Shown here one piece after another: positions 1 through 6,230 of a stretch of 7,565 bases of DNA (the stretch's first letter is position 1; each line of letters starts with the position of its first letter). Source of the stretch: JBJHAX01 sp050480705. GTDB taxonomy: Bacteria; Actinomycetota; Nitriliruptoria; Nitriliruptorales; Nitriliruptoraceae. Made by a program: the position numbers and the translations under genes. Location of the stretch: the NCBI GenBank assembly GCA_050480705.1, contig JBJHAX010000076.1:1-7565 (forward strand), in the 5' to 3' direction. Under the pieces are notes generated by a model that did no database searches, was not told the DNA's origin, and worked only from the letters and a program-made list of their open reading frames with translations.

Positions 1-79
1 CTCCCGAGGACAGGGCATGCACGATCCCGGGCTGGTCGTCACACCGCAAGGTCAGGACGTACGAGGTATCCGTGGTCAT
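1..79 (-). CDS. purU: Probable formyltetrahydrofolate deformylase, N-terminus only
   Basis: Only the first 26 codons are in the window; the rest lies beyond the left edge. The visible peptide, starting MTTDTSYVLTLRCDDQPGIV and continuing HALSSG, is the first strand-loop-helix of an ACT domain with the D-x-P-G-I-V signature. Actinobacterial PurU proteins, which release formate from 10-formyl-tetrahydrofolate for purine synthesis and one-carbon balance, begin this way. The start is the ATG at 77-79. A GGAG at 88-91 lies 8 nt upstream of it on the minus strand, which is good Shine-Dalgarno spacing. Other proteins with an N-terminal ACT domain, such as SerB-type phosphatases or stand-alone ACT proteins, cannot be excluded from so short a piece. 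The gene lies downstream of desA on the same strand, 231 bp away, so it may have its own promoter. Confidence 0.65.
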   Translation of the reverse strand, partial: MTTDTSYVLTLRCDDQPGIVHALSSG

Positions 80-248
80 GCTCCGTGCTCCGATCACGCG
101 TCACCCCGTACCGACGACCGCCATGGCGACGATCACCTCGTGCACGGTAGGTGTGGGCGGCGCAGGATCGGAAATCCTCGATACCACTGACGGTCCAACC
201 GAGCGGCTGGCATGGCTGCGTCCCCGCCGTACGTATGGTGATGGGCAG

Positions 249-290
249 TCGCTGGTCGGCAATCGCTGGTCGACAGTCGGTGGTCGGTGG
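249..290. repeat. Three 14-bp tandem repeats between desA and purU
   Basis: Three consecutive 14-bp units are visible: TCGCTGGTCGGCAA (249-262), TCGCTGGTCGACAG (263-276) and a more divergent TCGGTGGTCGGTGG (277-290). They sit in the 231-bp gap after the desA stop and before the purU start. The period is not a multiple of three and no convincing gene covers them, so they are non-coding. A short GTGGC-gcc-GCCAC stem follows at 287-299. It is too weak and lacks a T-run, so I do not call it a terminator. I see nothing else in 80-310. Confidence 0.6.
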
Positions 291-310
291 CGCCGCCACG
301 CTGCCGTCGG

Positions 311-1279
311 TCAATTCGCGGCAACGACCTCCTCCGAAGACCCGGCCTGTCCGGATCGTTCACGCTGGCGCGCCAGGCGTGCGGCCCGCTTGTCTTCGAA
401 CCGGCTCGCCTGTCCGTCGAGCTTGGCGAGGAACTCGGCGAGTTCCTCGCGACGTCGTTCGGCATGCTCGTCGAGGCCTTCGAGCTCGAAGACCTTCCAG
501 TGACGCAGCAACGGCCAGACGATCTCGTCGTGATGAATGCGCAGGTCGTAGATACCGGCGTTGGCGATCTGGGCCGACTTCGACAGGAAGTTGCGCATGC
601 CGGCACCGGGCATCTCGAAGCCGATGACCTCGTCCACGATCGCCTCGACGGCAGCGGACGGGTCGAGGCGCATCGCCGCACCGAGCATGTCCCGATAGAA
701 GCGCATGTGGAGGTTCTCGTCCTTGGCGATGCGCGCCATGATGCGGTCGGCCACCGGATCGTCCGAGTACCTGCCGGTGTTGCGGTGGCTGACCCGTGTC
801 GCGAGTTCCTGGAAGGCGACGTAGGCCATGCCGGTCAGCGTGCCCTTGTTGTCGTGGTCGTAGCCCTGCATGACCTGGGCCATCCGCGCCCGCTCGAGTT
901 CATAGGGGTCGATCGCCCGGGTGACGACGAGGTAGTCGCGGAGCACGATCGAGTGGCGACCCTCCTCGGCGGTCCAGCGGTGGACCCAGTTGATCCATGC
1001 CCCGTCACCCTGGCCGAACATGTCGTGGATCTCGCGGTGGTAGCTCGGCAGGTTGTCCTCGGTCATCAGATTGACCTCGAACGCGATCTGGGCGACCCCG
1101 GTCAGACGGGACTGATCCGGTGTCCACGGGTCGCTGTCGAAATCGCGTCCCATCGAATACGGGATGTAGTCGTGCGGGAACCACTCGTCGGCGACCTTTT
1201 CGTGTGCGCGAAGCTGAGCTTCGGCGACGGGCTCCAACTCGGCGAGAAGGTCACGATCCGACAGGCGGTTGGGCGTCAA
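311..1279 (-). CDS. desA: Acyl-ACP desaturase (soluble di-iron, DesA family)
   Basis: This is a 322-residue soluble fatty-acyl-ACP desaturase. It inserts a cis double bond into ACP-bound acyl chains in the cytosol using O2 and electrons from ferredoxin. The whole protein follows mycobacterial DesA1/DesA2, including the PHDYIPYSMG opening, TEDNLPSYHREI, RWTAEEGRHS, RDYLVVTR, FQELATRVSHRNTG and KDENLHMRFYRD. By comparison with plant stearoyl-ACP desaturase, the six iron ligands are E74, E106, H109, E158, E188 and H191, and all are present. The usual EENRH motif reads EEGRH here, but the changed residue is not a ligand. The frame is open upstream to 1696, but that part translates tandem repeats and a hairpin. 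The best start is TTG at 1277-1279: GAGG (1286-1289) lies 6 nt upstream, and the protein then begins TPNRLSDRDLL, level with the start of mycobacterial DesA. It ends at the TGA at 311-313. Confidence 0.93.
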   Translation of the reverse strand: MTPNRLSDRDLLAELEPVAEAQLRAHEKVADEWFPHDYIPYSMGRDFDSDPWTPDQSRLTGVAQIAFEVNLMTEDNLPSYHREIHDMFGQGDGAWINWVHRWTAEEGRHSIVLRDYLVVTRAIDPYELERARMAQVMQGYDHDNKGTLTGMAYVAFQELATRVSHRNTGRYSDDPVADRIMARIAKDENLHMRFYRDMLGAAMRLDPSAAVEAIVDEVIGFEMPGAGMRNFLSKSAQIANAGIYDLRIHHDEIVWPLLRHWKVFELEGLDEHAERRREELAEFLAKLDGQASRFEDKRAARLARQRERSGQAGSSEEVVAAN

Positions 1280-1285
1280 TTCGGG

Positions 1286-1289
1286 CCTC
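1286..1289 (-). promoter_or_regulatory. Shine-Dalgarno fixing the desA TTG start
   Basis: On the minus strand the sequence reads CGAGGCCCGAATTG, placing GAGG 6 nt before the TTG at 1277-1279. No ATG or GTG in this frame near here is as well placed or fits the family's N-terminus. Confidence 0.6.
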
Positions 1290-1323
1290 GATTCTGGTGG
1301 GAGTTCTTCCGGTCGTGTCGTCC

Positions 1324-1370
1324 GGTATCCGCAGGTCGGATGCGTCTGCCGAATCCGACCTGCGGATACC
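1324..1370. repeat. Perfect 18-bp inverted repeat in the desA leader
   Basis: The left arm GGTATCCGCAGGTCGGAT (1324-1341) and the right arm ATCCGACCTGCGGATACC (1353-1370) are exact reverse complements, separated by an 11-nt loop. The structure lies 44 bp before the desA start codon and downstream of the likely promoter, so the desA transcript would probably carry a very stable hairpin. There is no T-run on either side, so it does not look like a standard intrinsic terminator. It could be a protein-binding operator, an mRNA-stabilising or attenuating stem, or a dispersed palindromic element. Confidence 0.85.
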
Positions 1371-1414
1371 CGCCTCGCCGCACCCGCCTCGTCGTACGCG
1401 ACGAGCGACACGTC

Positions 1415-1432
1415 ACCTACGCTATCGTAAGT
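1415..1432. promoter_or_regulatory. TetR-like operator at probable desA promoter
   Basis: ACCTACGCTATCGTAAGT is an 18-bp imperfect palindrome with 14 of 18 symmetric positions. Its TACG and CGTA half-sites are exact, spaced by 4 bp. It overlaps a second palindrome, CGTAA-G-TTACG (1426-1436). Length and half-site style resemble TetR-family operators found upstream of actinobacterial fatty-acid genes. On the minus strand TACGAT (1424-1429) could serve as a -10 box for desA, giving a leader of about 140 nt. I see no strong -35. No regulator gene is in the window, so the binding protein is unknown. Confidence 0.45.
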
Positions 1433-1508
1433 TACGCGCCCGTATCCACTGCGGGCCCACCTCCCAGCGGCCGTGGCCGACTCTCGGCCGACAACTTCGC
1501 ACGATCGG

Positions 1509-1620
1509 CGACACCACCTACCCGGGACGCGCGACGCCAGCTGCCCGGGGATGGACGACGCCAGCTGCCCGGGATGCGCGACGCCAGCTGCCCGGGATGG
1601 GCGAGGCCAGCTCCCGGACA
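1509..1620. repeat. Five-copy 23-bp tandem repeat in divergent intergenic region
   Basis: Units begin at 1509 (diverged), 1532 (24 bp), 1556, 1579 and 1602 (truncated, diverged). The core unit is CGACGCCAGCTGCCCGGGAT plus three variable bases. Each central unit contains two six-base palindromes, CAGCTG and CCCGGG. The period of 23-24 bp is not a multiple of three, so the array is non-coding although frames stay open through it. A regularly spaced array of palindrome-bearing units between two divergent promoters could bind a protein cooperatively, or could be a minisatellite. Divergence at the outer units with near-identical middle units suggests growth by slippage. Confidence 0.85.
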
Positions 1621-1655
1621 TTCGACCACTCCCGCATTCGACGACCTCGGCCCTG

Positions 1656-1664
1656 TTGTCCACA
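1656..1664 (+). promoter_or_regulatory. Possible DnaA box
   Basis: TTGTCCACA matches the actinobacterial DnaA-box consensus exactly. It sits in intergenic DNA 54 bp before the start of the DUF222 gene and is the centre of a small GTTGT-cc-ACAAC inverted repeat (1655-1666). It is a single copy, and a nine-base match in 7.5 kb can arise by chance, so binding is only a possibility. Nothing else here looks like a replication origin. Confidence 0.3.
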
Positions 1665-1687
1665 ACTCGCCTCAGACGATCGGGCCA

Positions 1688-1715
1688 TTGTCGCACACAT
1701 GTGCGAACATACGTT
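1688..1715 (+). promoter_or_regulatory. Candidate promoter of the DUF222 gene
   Basis: TTGTCG (1688-1693) and TACGTT (1710-1715) are spaced by 16 bp and resemble -35 and -10 elements. The -10 lies inside the LexA box, which is the usual arrangement for repression. Transcription would then begin at about 1722, just past the ATG at 1718. Either the real transcription start is slightly upstream, giving a leaderless message, or translation starts further downstream. Confidence 0.35.
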
Positions 1716-1717
1716 CG
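1704..1717. promoter_or_regulatory. LexA-binding SOS box
   Basis: CGAACATACGTTCG has perfect CGAAC and GTTCG arms with a 4-bp spacer, which is the actinobacterial and Bacillus-type LexA operator. It ends at the base before the ATG of the DUF222 gene. Several mycobacterial 13E12-family genes are known to carry LexA sites in their promoters, so the pairing makes biological sense. The gene is therefore predicted to be repressed by LexA and induced by DNA damage. Confidence 0.8.
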
Positions 1718-3142
1718 ATGGACACGTCAGCAGCGACCACCGAGGCACCGGACCACGCGTCCGGTCGCCCTCCGGCGCGCGCTTCCAACGACCATGCCTC
1801 TCACGATGGTGACGGTGACGCCGCCGGCCACAAGCCATCCTCACCCGCCGGCCACAAGCCGTCCTCTCCCGCCGGCCACATGCCGTCCTCACCCGGCGGC
1901 GATGACCGTGTGCCGACCTCGCCTGGCGGCGATGGCCGTGGCCTCCCCTTCCGAGGCATGCCCGATCCCGCGATCGGCGAGAACTGCCCACCGCTCGGTG
2001 ACCTGTTGGAGACACTTCGCGAGCTCGACCGCCTTCAGAGCCGTGCCGTCGAACTCGTCGCGTACATGCACGAATCCGGCGAGGTCGAACAGAGCACGGG
2101 GCTCGACGTGGAGGCGTGGCTCGCCGCGGAGGGCCGGTGCACCCGTTCGGACCGGCGCATGCTCGGCACGGCTGCCGACACGCTCCGGCTCCTGCCAGGA
2201 GTGCGTGATGCGTTTAGGCGCGGCATCCTGTCATGGAGCCAGGTACGCGCTATCGCGCTCAAGTGCGAACGGCTTCCCGGACACCTGTGCCGCCACATCG
2301 ATGACGCGCTGGGTCCGGAGATAGATGCGCTCAGCGATGCCGAGCCGGACGCCATCCTCCACCTTGTCAACCAGACGATCGCCTCCATCGATCCTGGCAA
2401 CGGCAGGGAGCGACACCCGGCGTCGACGCAGCCGTTCGTCCACCTTCAGCCCCACCTCGATGGAGATGGCGGTCGGCTGTACGCCGAACTTGACGGTCTG
2501 GGACTGGCAATCGTCGAGCGAGCCACCGACCCGGGCCCGCCACCCGCCGGCAGCGATGCGGATGACCAGGATGATGAATCCGGACGCCGACAGCCCAGGA
2601 CACAGGCACGTCGCCGGGCCGCGAAGCTCGTCGACGTCCTGGCGGCAAGCCTCGCGGCTGGCAGCCGAACGGACCACCCATCGGCAACGACAGGAACTCT
2701 CGCAGGAGCGCGCACGCAGGAGTCGGGGACACCGGGCGATGCCACACGCGCCGGATCAGGGACCAGTCCCGCGACCGCGACTCCCGGCGTCCTGCCAGTG
2801 GCTCCGACGCTGCTTCTCACCATGTCGCTCGACACGCTGCTGGGCCGCGACGACGCCTCAGCCCACGTCCTCAGCTCGATCACCGGTGGCCACCTGCGCG
2901 TGGCATCAGCGACTGCCCGCACCCTCATAGACCAGGGTGGTGCGGCAGTCCGCGCCATCGTGCTCGACGACACCGGTGAGGTACTCGGCGTCGGACGTCG
3001 GATGCGACTCGCACGCGGATGGTTGCGCGACGCGATGCTCGCCCGCGACCGTGTCTGTGCCGAGCCGTGCTGCGAACGAGCAGCTCAGCTGAGTAGCGTC
3101 CAGGGAAGTGGTGTACGGGGCGGGTTGCTCGCAAGCGAGTGA
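1718..3142 (+). pseudogene. 13E12/DUF222 HNH-type protein, truncated before HNH site
   Basis: This is a 474-residue protein of the DUF222/13E12 repeat family, usually a DUF222 domain followed by an HNH endonuclease. Residues 1-90 are low-complexity and contain an eight-residue repeat. Residues 91-265 match DUF222: a helical start (LGDLLETLRELDRLQSRA), LSWSQVRAIA, and GRLYAELDGLGLAIVE. A variable acidic and Ser/Thr-rich linker follows (about 270-355). Residues 356-455 carry the usual approach to the HNH site, RGWLRDAMLARDRVCAEPCC. Here the family normally continues with a D/H-H pair and then a GG-T-D-N-LC segment. Instead the sequence degenerates and meets a TGA at 3140-3142. The later part of the motif is present in the same frame after the stop. 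I chose the ATG at 1718 because the LexA box abuts it; starts further in (GTG or ATG near 1880-1960) are possible. The DUF222 portion is intact and could still be expressed. The protein's role is not established. Confidence 0.75.
1823..1894 (+). repeat. In-frame 24-bp tandem repeat (AGHKPSSP x3)
   Basis: Three 24-bp units lie at 1823-1846, 1847-1870 and 1871-1894. They encode AGHKPSSP, AGHKPSSP and AGHMPSSP. Looser Ser-Pro-Gly-Gly-Asp units follow to about 1954. The period is a multiple of three, so unlike the upstream array this one keeps the reading frame. It lies in the disordered N-terminus, ahead of DUF222, and probably varies in copy number between strains. Confidence 0.85.
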
Positions 3143-3394
3143 CCACCACGCCATCCTCGAGAAGCACCCATCACAGCGACAACTCGAGGAGACAACGGTG
3201 GTGGTACCGACCTGTCCAACATTCAGCCGCTTTGCGCGTCAGCGAACCGCACCAGACGCCACGAGTGGATCGTCCGTCGTCTGGATGATGGAACCCGCCG
3301 TTGGACACATCGACGATCCGGACTGACCACGCGCACGGTGCCGAGTGGCCGGCGCGCCCGGGTTGCGACGTGCGGTGGATGCGATCCTCCCTGA
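3143..3394 (+). pseudogene. Orphaned HNH C-terminal remnant in frame with 1718-3142
   Basis: Read in the same frame after the TGA at 3140-3142, this stretch gives GDNGGGTDLSNIQPLCASAN (3188-3247), then R-T-R-R-H-E-W-I-V, LDDGTRRWTHRRSGLTT and a stop at 3392-3394. That is the recognisable end of a 13E12-type HNH domain: Gly-Gly-x-Thr-Asp-x-x-Asn, the second Cys, and the D-G-x-x-x-W-x-H/R tail. About 30 residues between CCERAAQL and GGGTDLSN do not look like the family and lack the catalytic D/H-H pair. CASAN replaces the usual C-x-x-H-N. The upstream stop and the missing metal ligands argue that it is decayed. Confidence 0.7.
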
Positions 3395-3503
3395 CCTGGC
3401 GACACGCCCTGGTCGAACTCGGCTTCGGAGCAGCCCGTCGCCCCCATCGGACGCCTCACTCAACGGCCATGCCCGACGCCCACAGCCGACATGCACCCGG
3501 GAT

Positions 3504-3530
3504 ACCCAGTCCCTGGGTGACGCCTCACCC
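3504..3530. terminator. Overlapping hairpins after valS stop
   Basis: Two mutually exclusive stems share 3515-3518. One is ACCCAG-tcc-CTGGGT (3504-3518). The other is GGGTGA-cgcc-TCACCC (3515-3530), whose right arm covers the valS stop codon (3525-3527). They lie between the convergent valS and DUF222 genes, where termination is expected on both strands. Neither is followed by a T-run, so intrinsic termination is uncertain. Confidence 0.35.
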
Positions 3531-6187
3531 CAGCTGAGCGAGCGCATCACGGCGTTCGCTCAGCTGCGCATGGTTTCGTGCCAATTCTTCACGTCGTTCG
3601 CGTTCCTTCGCGACCACCTCAGCCGGAGCTCGCTCGACGAATGCCTCGTTTGCGAGCTTGCCATCGACCCGCGAAAGCTCCGCCTGGGTTCGGTCCAGTT
3701 CCTTGCCCAGGCGCGCCAGTTCGGCGGCTACGTCGATCAGCCCCGCCAGGTTCACCTGACCCTGACCCGATCCGAACACCACCGTCGACGTTCCGGGGAG
3801 TTCCTCCAACGCATCGACGCACTGCAGCGCAGACAGCCCGGCCAACGATTCGACGAGGACCCGGTGGCGTTCGAGCAGATCGCGTTCCTGTGAGGCCACG
3901 ACGAGCTCGAACCGCGCTGACGGTGCGATGCTGTTCTGTGATCGGAAACGGTTCAGCTCGGTGACCAGATCCCGGATCACGGCGAAGTCGCGTTCCGCGT
4001 CTTCGTCGATCTCGGCGACGGGGCCTTCCGGCCAGTCGGACACCATCAGCGACGTGCTGCCACCTGGCGCACCGGTCAGTGCCCTCCACAGGGCTTCGGT
4101 GACGAACGGCATCAGTGGATGCAGCAGGTGCAACACCCGGTCGAGTACCGAGGCCAGCACGTGGCGTGCCGTGGCAGCAGCGGCTTCGTCCTCCCCGTAG
4201 ATCCGGATCTTGATTGCTTCCAGGTACCAGTCGGCGAACTCGTCCCAGACGAAGTGGTACAGGCTCCTGGCAACCACCGGCCAGTCGTAGCCTTCGTAGC
4301 CCTCCTCCACCGACCGCTGGACCTGCGCCAGACGGGACAGGATCCACCGGTCCTCGATCGACCACGATCCCGGGTCGCCCAGCGGACCCGGTCCGACACC
4401 GCCCAGATTCGACAAGGCGAACCGACCCGCGTTCCAGAGCTTGTTGGTGAACCGCTTCGCGCCCTCGACCCACTCCTCCGCCATGGGAACGTCCGTGCCC
4501 GGAGCCGCCGAGCGCAGCAACGCGAATCTGGTGGCATCCGCCCCGTACCGCTCGATGAGCTCGACCGGATCGATCACGTTGCCGAACGACTTCGACATCT
4601 TCTTGCCGTGCTCGTCACGGACAAGTCCGTGGTTGTGCACGACCCGGAAGGGCACCTCGTCGGTGAACCACAAGCTGATCATCAGCATGCGGCTCACCCA
4701 GAAGGTGTTGATGTCGTAGCCNNNNNNNNNNCGGTCACGAGCGTCGACGTCGGGAACCAGCATTCGAGTTCGGGGGTGCGTTCCGGCCAGCCGAACACAC
4801 TGAACGGCCACAGCTGCGACGAGAACCAGGTGTCGAGCACGTCCTCGTCCTGGACCCACCCGTCCTCGACGATGTCCTCGCGGGACACGCGCACCTCGCC
4901 GTCGGGTCCGTACCACGCCGGGATGCGGTGGCCCCACCAGATCTGGCGCGAGATGCACCAGTCGTGGAGATTGTCGAGCCAGTCCAGGAACGACTTGGTG
5001 CCGGACTCAGGCACGAACACGGTCCGGCGTTCTCGCACCGCCTCCGCAGCTCGTTCGGCGAGCGGCCCCATGCGCACGAACCACTGTTCGGACAGCCGAG
5101 GTTCGACGATCGTCTCGCAACGTGAGCAGTGGCCCACCGCGTGGTGATGTGGCTCGATGCCGATCAGCAGACCGGCTTCGTCCAACGCGGCGACCACGGC
5201 ACGCCGCGCCTCGAACCGGTCGAGTCCGGCGAATCGTGCGCCCACGACCGGCGTGGTCACGGCCGTGGCATCGAGAATCTCGAGAACTTCGAGGTCGTGC
5301 CGTTCGGCGATCGCGTGGTCGTTCGGGTCGTGTGCCGGAGTGATCTTGACCGCACCCGAGCCGAACTCAGGGTCGACGTAGTCATCAGCGACGATGGGAA
5401 AGACCCGGTCCTGGAACGGATGACGGACCTGTCGACCGATCAGGCCCGAATAACGCTCATCGTCGGGGTGCACCGCGATCGCGGTATCGCCCAGCATCGT
5501 CTCGGGCCGGGTCGTGGCGACCTCGATACCGACAGGGCCGCCTTGACCGTCGGCCTCGCCGCCCGCAGCGAACGGGTAGACGAACCGGGTCAGCTCACCG
5601 GCCGTGTCGACGTGCTCGACCTCGATGTCGGACAGTGCGGTTGCGCACCGCGGGCACCAGTTGATCAGGCGGTTGCCCCGGTAGATCAGACCCTGCTCGA
5701 AGAGGGAGACGAAGACCTCACGTACCGCGCGCGAACGCGCCTCGTCGAACGTGAAGACCTCGCGGTCCCAGTCGGCCGAGGCCCCCAGCGTGCGAAGCTG
5801 GCGCAGAATGGTGCCACCCGACTCCTCCCGGAAGGCCCAGACACGGTCGATGAACGCCTCCCGGCCGAGCGTGTGCCGGTCGGTGCCTTCCTCCGCCAGG
5901 AGGCGCTCCACGACGTTCTGTGTCGCGATGCCCGCATGGTCGGTGCCGGGAATCCACACGGCATTGCGTCCGCGCATGCGTTCCCGGCGGATGATGACGT
6001 CCTGGATCGTGTTGTCGAGCGCATGTCCCAGGTGCAGGGAACCGGTGACATTGGGAGGAGGAATGACGATCGAGAAGGGCTCACCCTCGGCATGCGGGTC
6101 GGCATGGAACAGGCCGGCCGACGTCCAGTCCTCATAGAGTGCGGGCTCGACCCGTGCCGGGTTGTAGGCCTTGGGGATCTCGGTCAT
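3525..6187 (-). CDS. valS: Valyl-tRNA synthetase (split by assembly gap)
   Basis: This cytosolic class I synthetase charges tRNA-Val with valine and hydrolyses mischarged threonine. Landmarks are PPPNVTGSLHLGHAL with the HIGH-type HLGH at residues 52-55, the CP1 editing domain with TTRPETMLGDTAIAVHP (about 225-241) and GSGAVKITPAHDPND (276-290), then DEDVLDTWFSS. KMSKS lies at about 526-530, the anticodon-binding helical domain follows, and a C-terminal coiled coil (about 818-883) ends the protein. Ten Ns at 4722-4731 break the frame: the N-terminal half reads to TSTLVT and the C-terminal half resumes at GYDINTFWVSRM. ValRS proteins have these contiguous, so nothing appears to be missing. Joined seamlessly the product is 883 residues, the normal family length. 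The start is ATG at 6185-6187, and I see no strong Shine-Dalgarno. The gene begins 43 bp after the upstream membrane-protein gene, so there is no room here for a T-box leader and it may share that transcript. Confidence 0.95.
3531..3566 (-). terminator. Strong stem-loop at the 3' end of valS coding sequence
   Basis: CAGCTGAGCGAGCGC (3531-3545) pairs with GCGTTCGCTCAGCTG (3552-3566). The stem has 15 positions with one G-U-type mismatch and a 6-nt loop. It encodes the last residues of ValRS (AQLSERRDALAQLG) and ends 3 bases from the stop codon. It could end transcription or protect the message from 3' exonucleases. No U-tract follows. Confidence 0.45.
4722..4731. other. Ten-N assembly gap inside valS
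   Basis: The minus-strand flanks read ...CTC GTG ACC G, then Ns, then GGC TAC GAC. Removing the Ns and one duplicated C/G gives ACC GGC TAC GAC (Thr-Gly-Tyr-Asp), exactly the sequence expected from ValRS homologues. This removes 11 bases, which is precisely the shift needed to bring the two halves into one frame. The Ns therefore probably mark two contig ends that overlap by one base, not lost sequence. Confidence 0.8.
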
Positions 6188-6230
6188 CGTCGGCGGGTCC
6201 GTGCGCTCGGCGGCTGGCGGCCGATCCTAC

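Noticed and set aside
1509..1620. CRISPR array
   Set aside because: The 23-bp units are directly adjacent with no unique spacers, and there are no cas genes.
1280..1696. N-terminal extension of the desaturase to an ATG at 1694-1696
   Set aside because: The extra 139 residues translate the inverted repeat and the 23-bp array, and have no counterpart in DesA proteins.
287..1717. Upstream extension of the plus-strand frame that ends at 3142, giving a 951-residue protein
   Set aside because: It runs antisense through the whole of desA and through non-coding tandem repeats. The LexA box and the family's domain layout place the start near 1718.
1501..1717. Replication origin, from the DnaA box plus repeats
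   Set aside because: There is only one DnaA box, no AT-rich unwinding stretch, and no dnaA, dnaN or rep gene nearby.
3140..3142. Programmed read-through or selenocysteine at the TGA in the DUF222 gene
   Set aside because: The residues around the stop do not match the family and the catalytic histidines are missing, so decay explains it better. No clear SECIS-like context was seen.
4119..5147. Long plus-strand open frames opposite valS, including 5129-6361
   Set aside because: They are shadows of the high-GC codon pattern of valS, show no recognisable domain, and one runs through the N gap.
6188..6230. T-box riboswitch controlling valS
   Set aside because: Only 43 bp separate valS from the upstream gene, far too short for a T-box leader.
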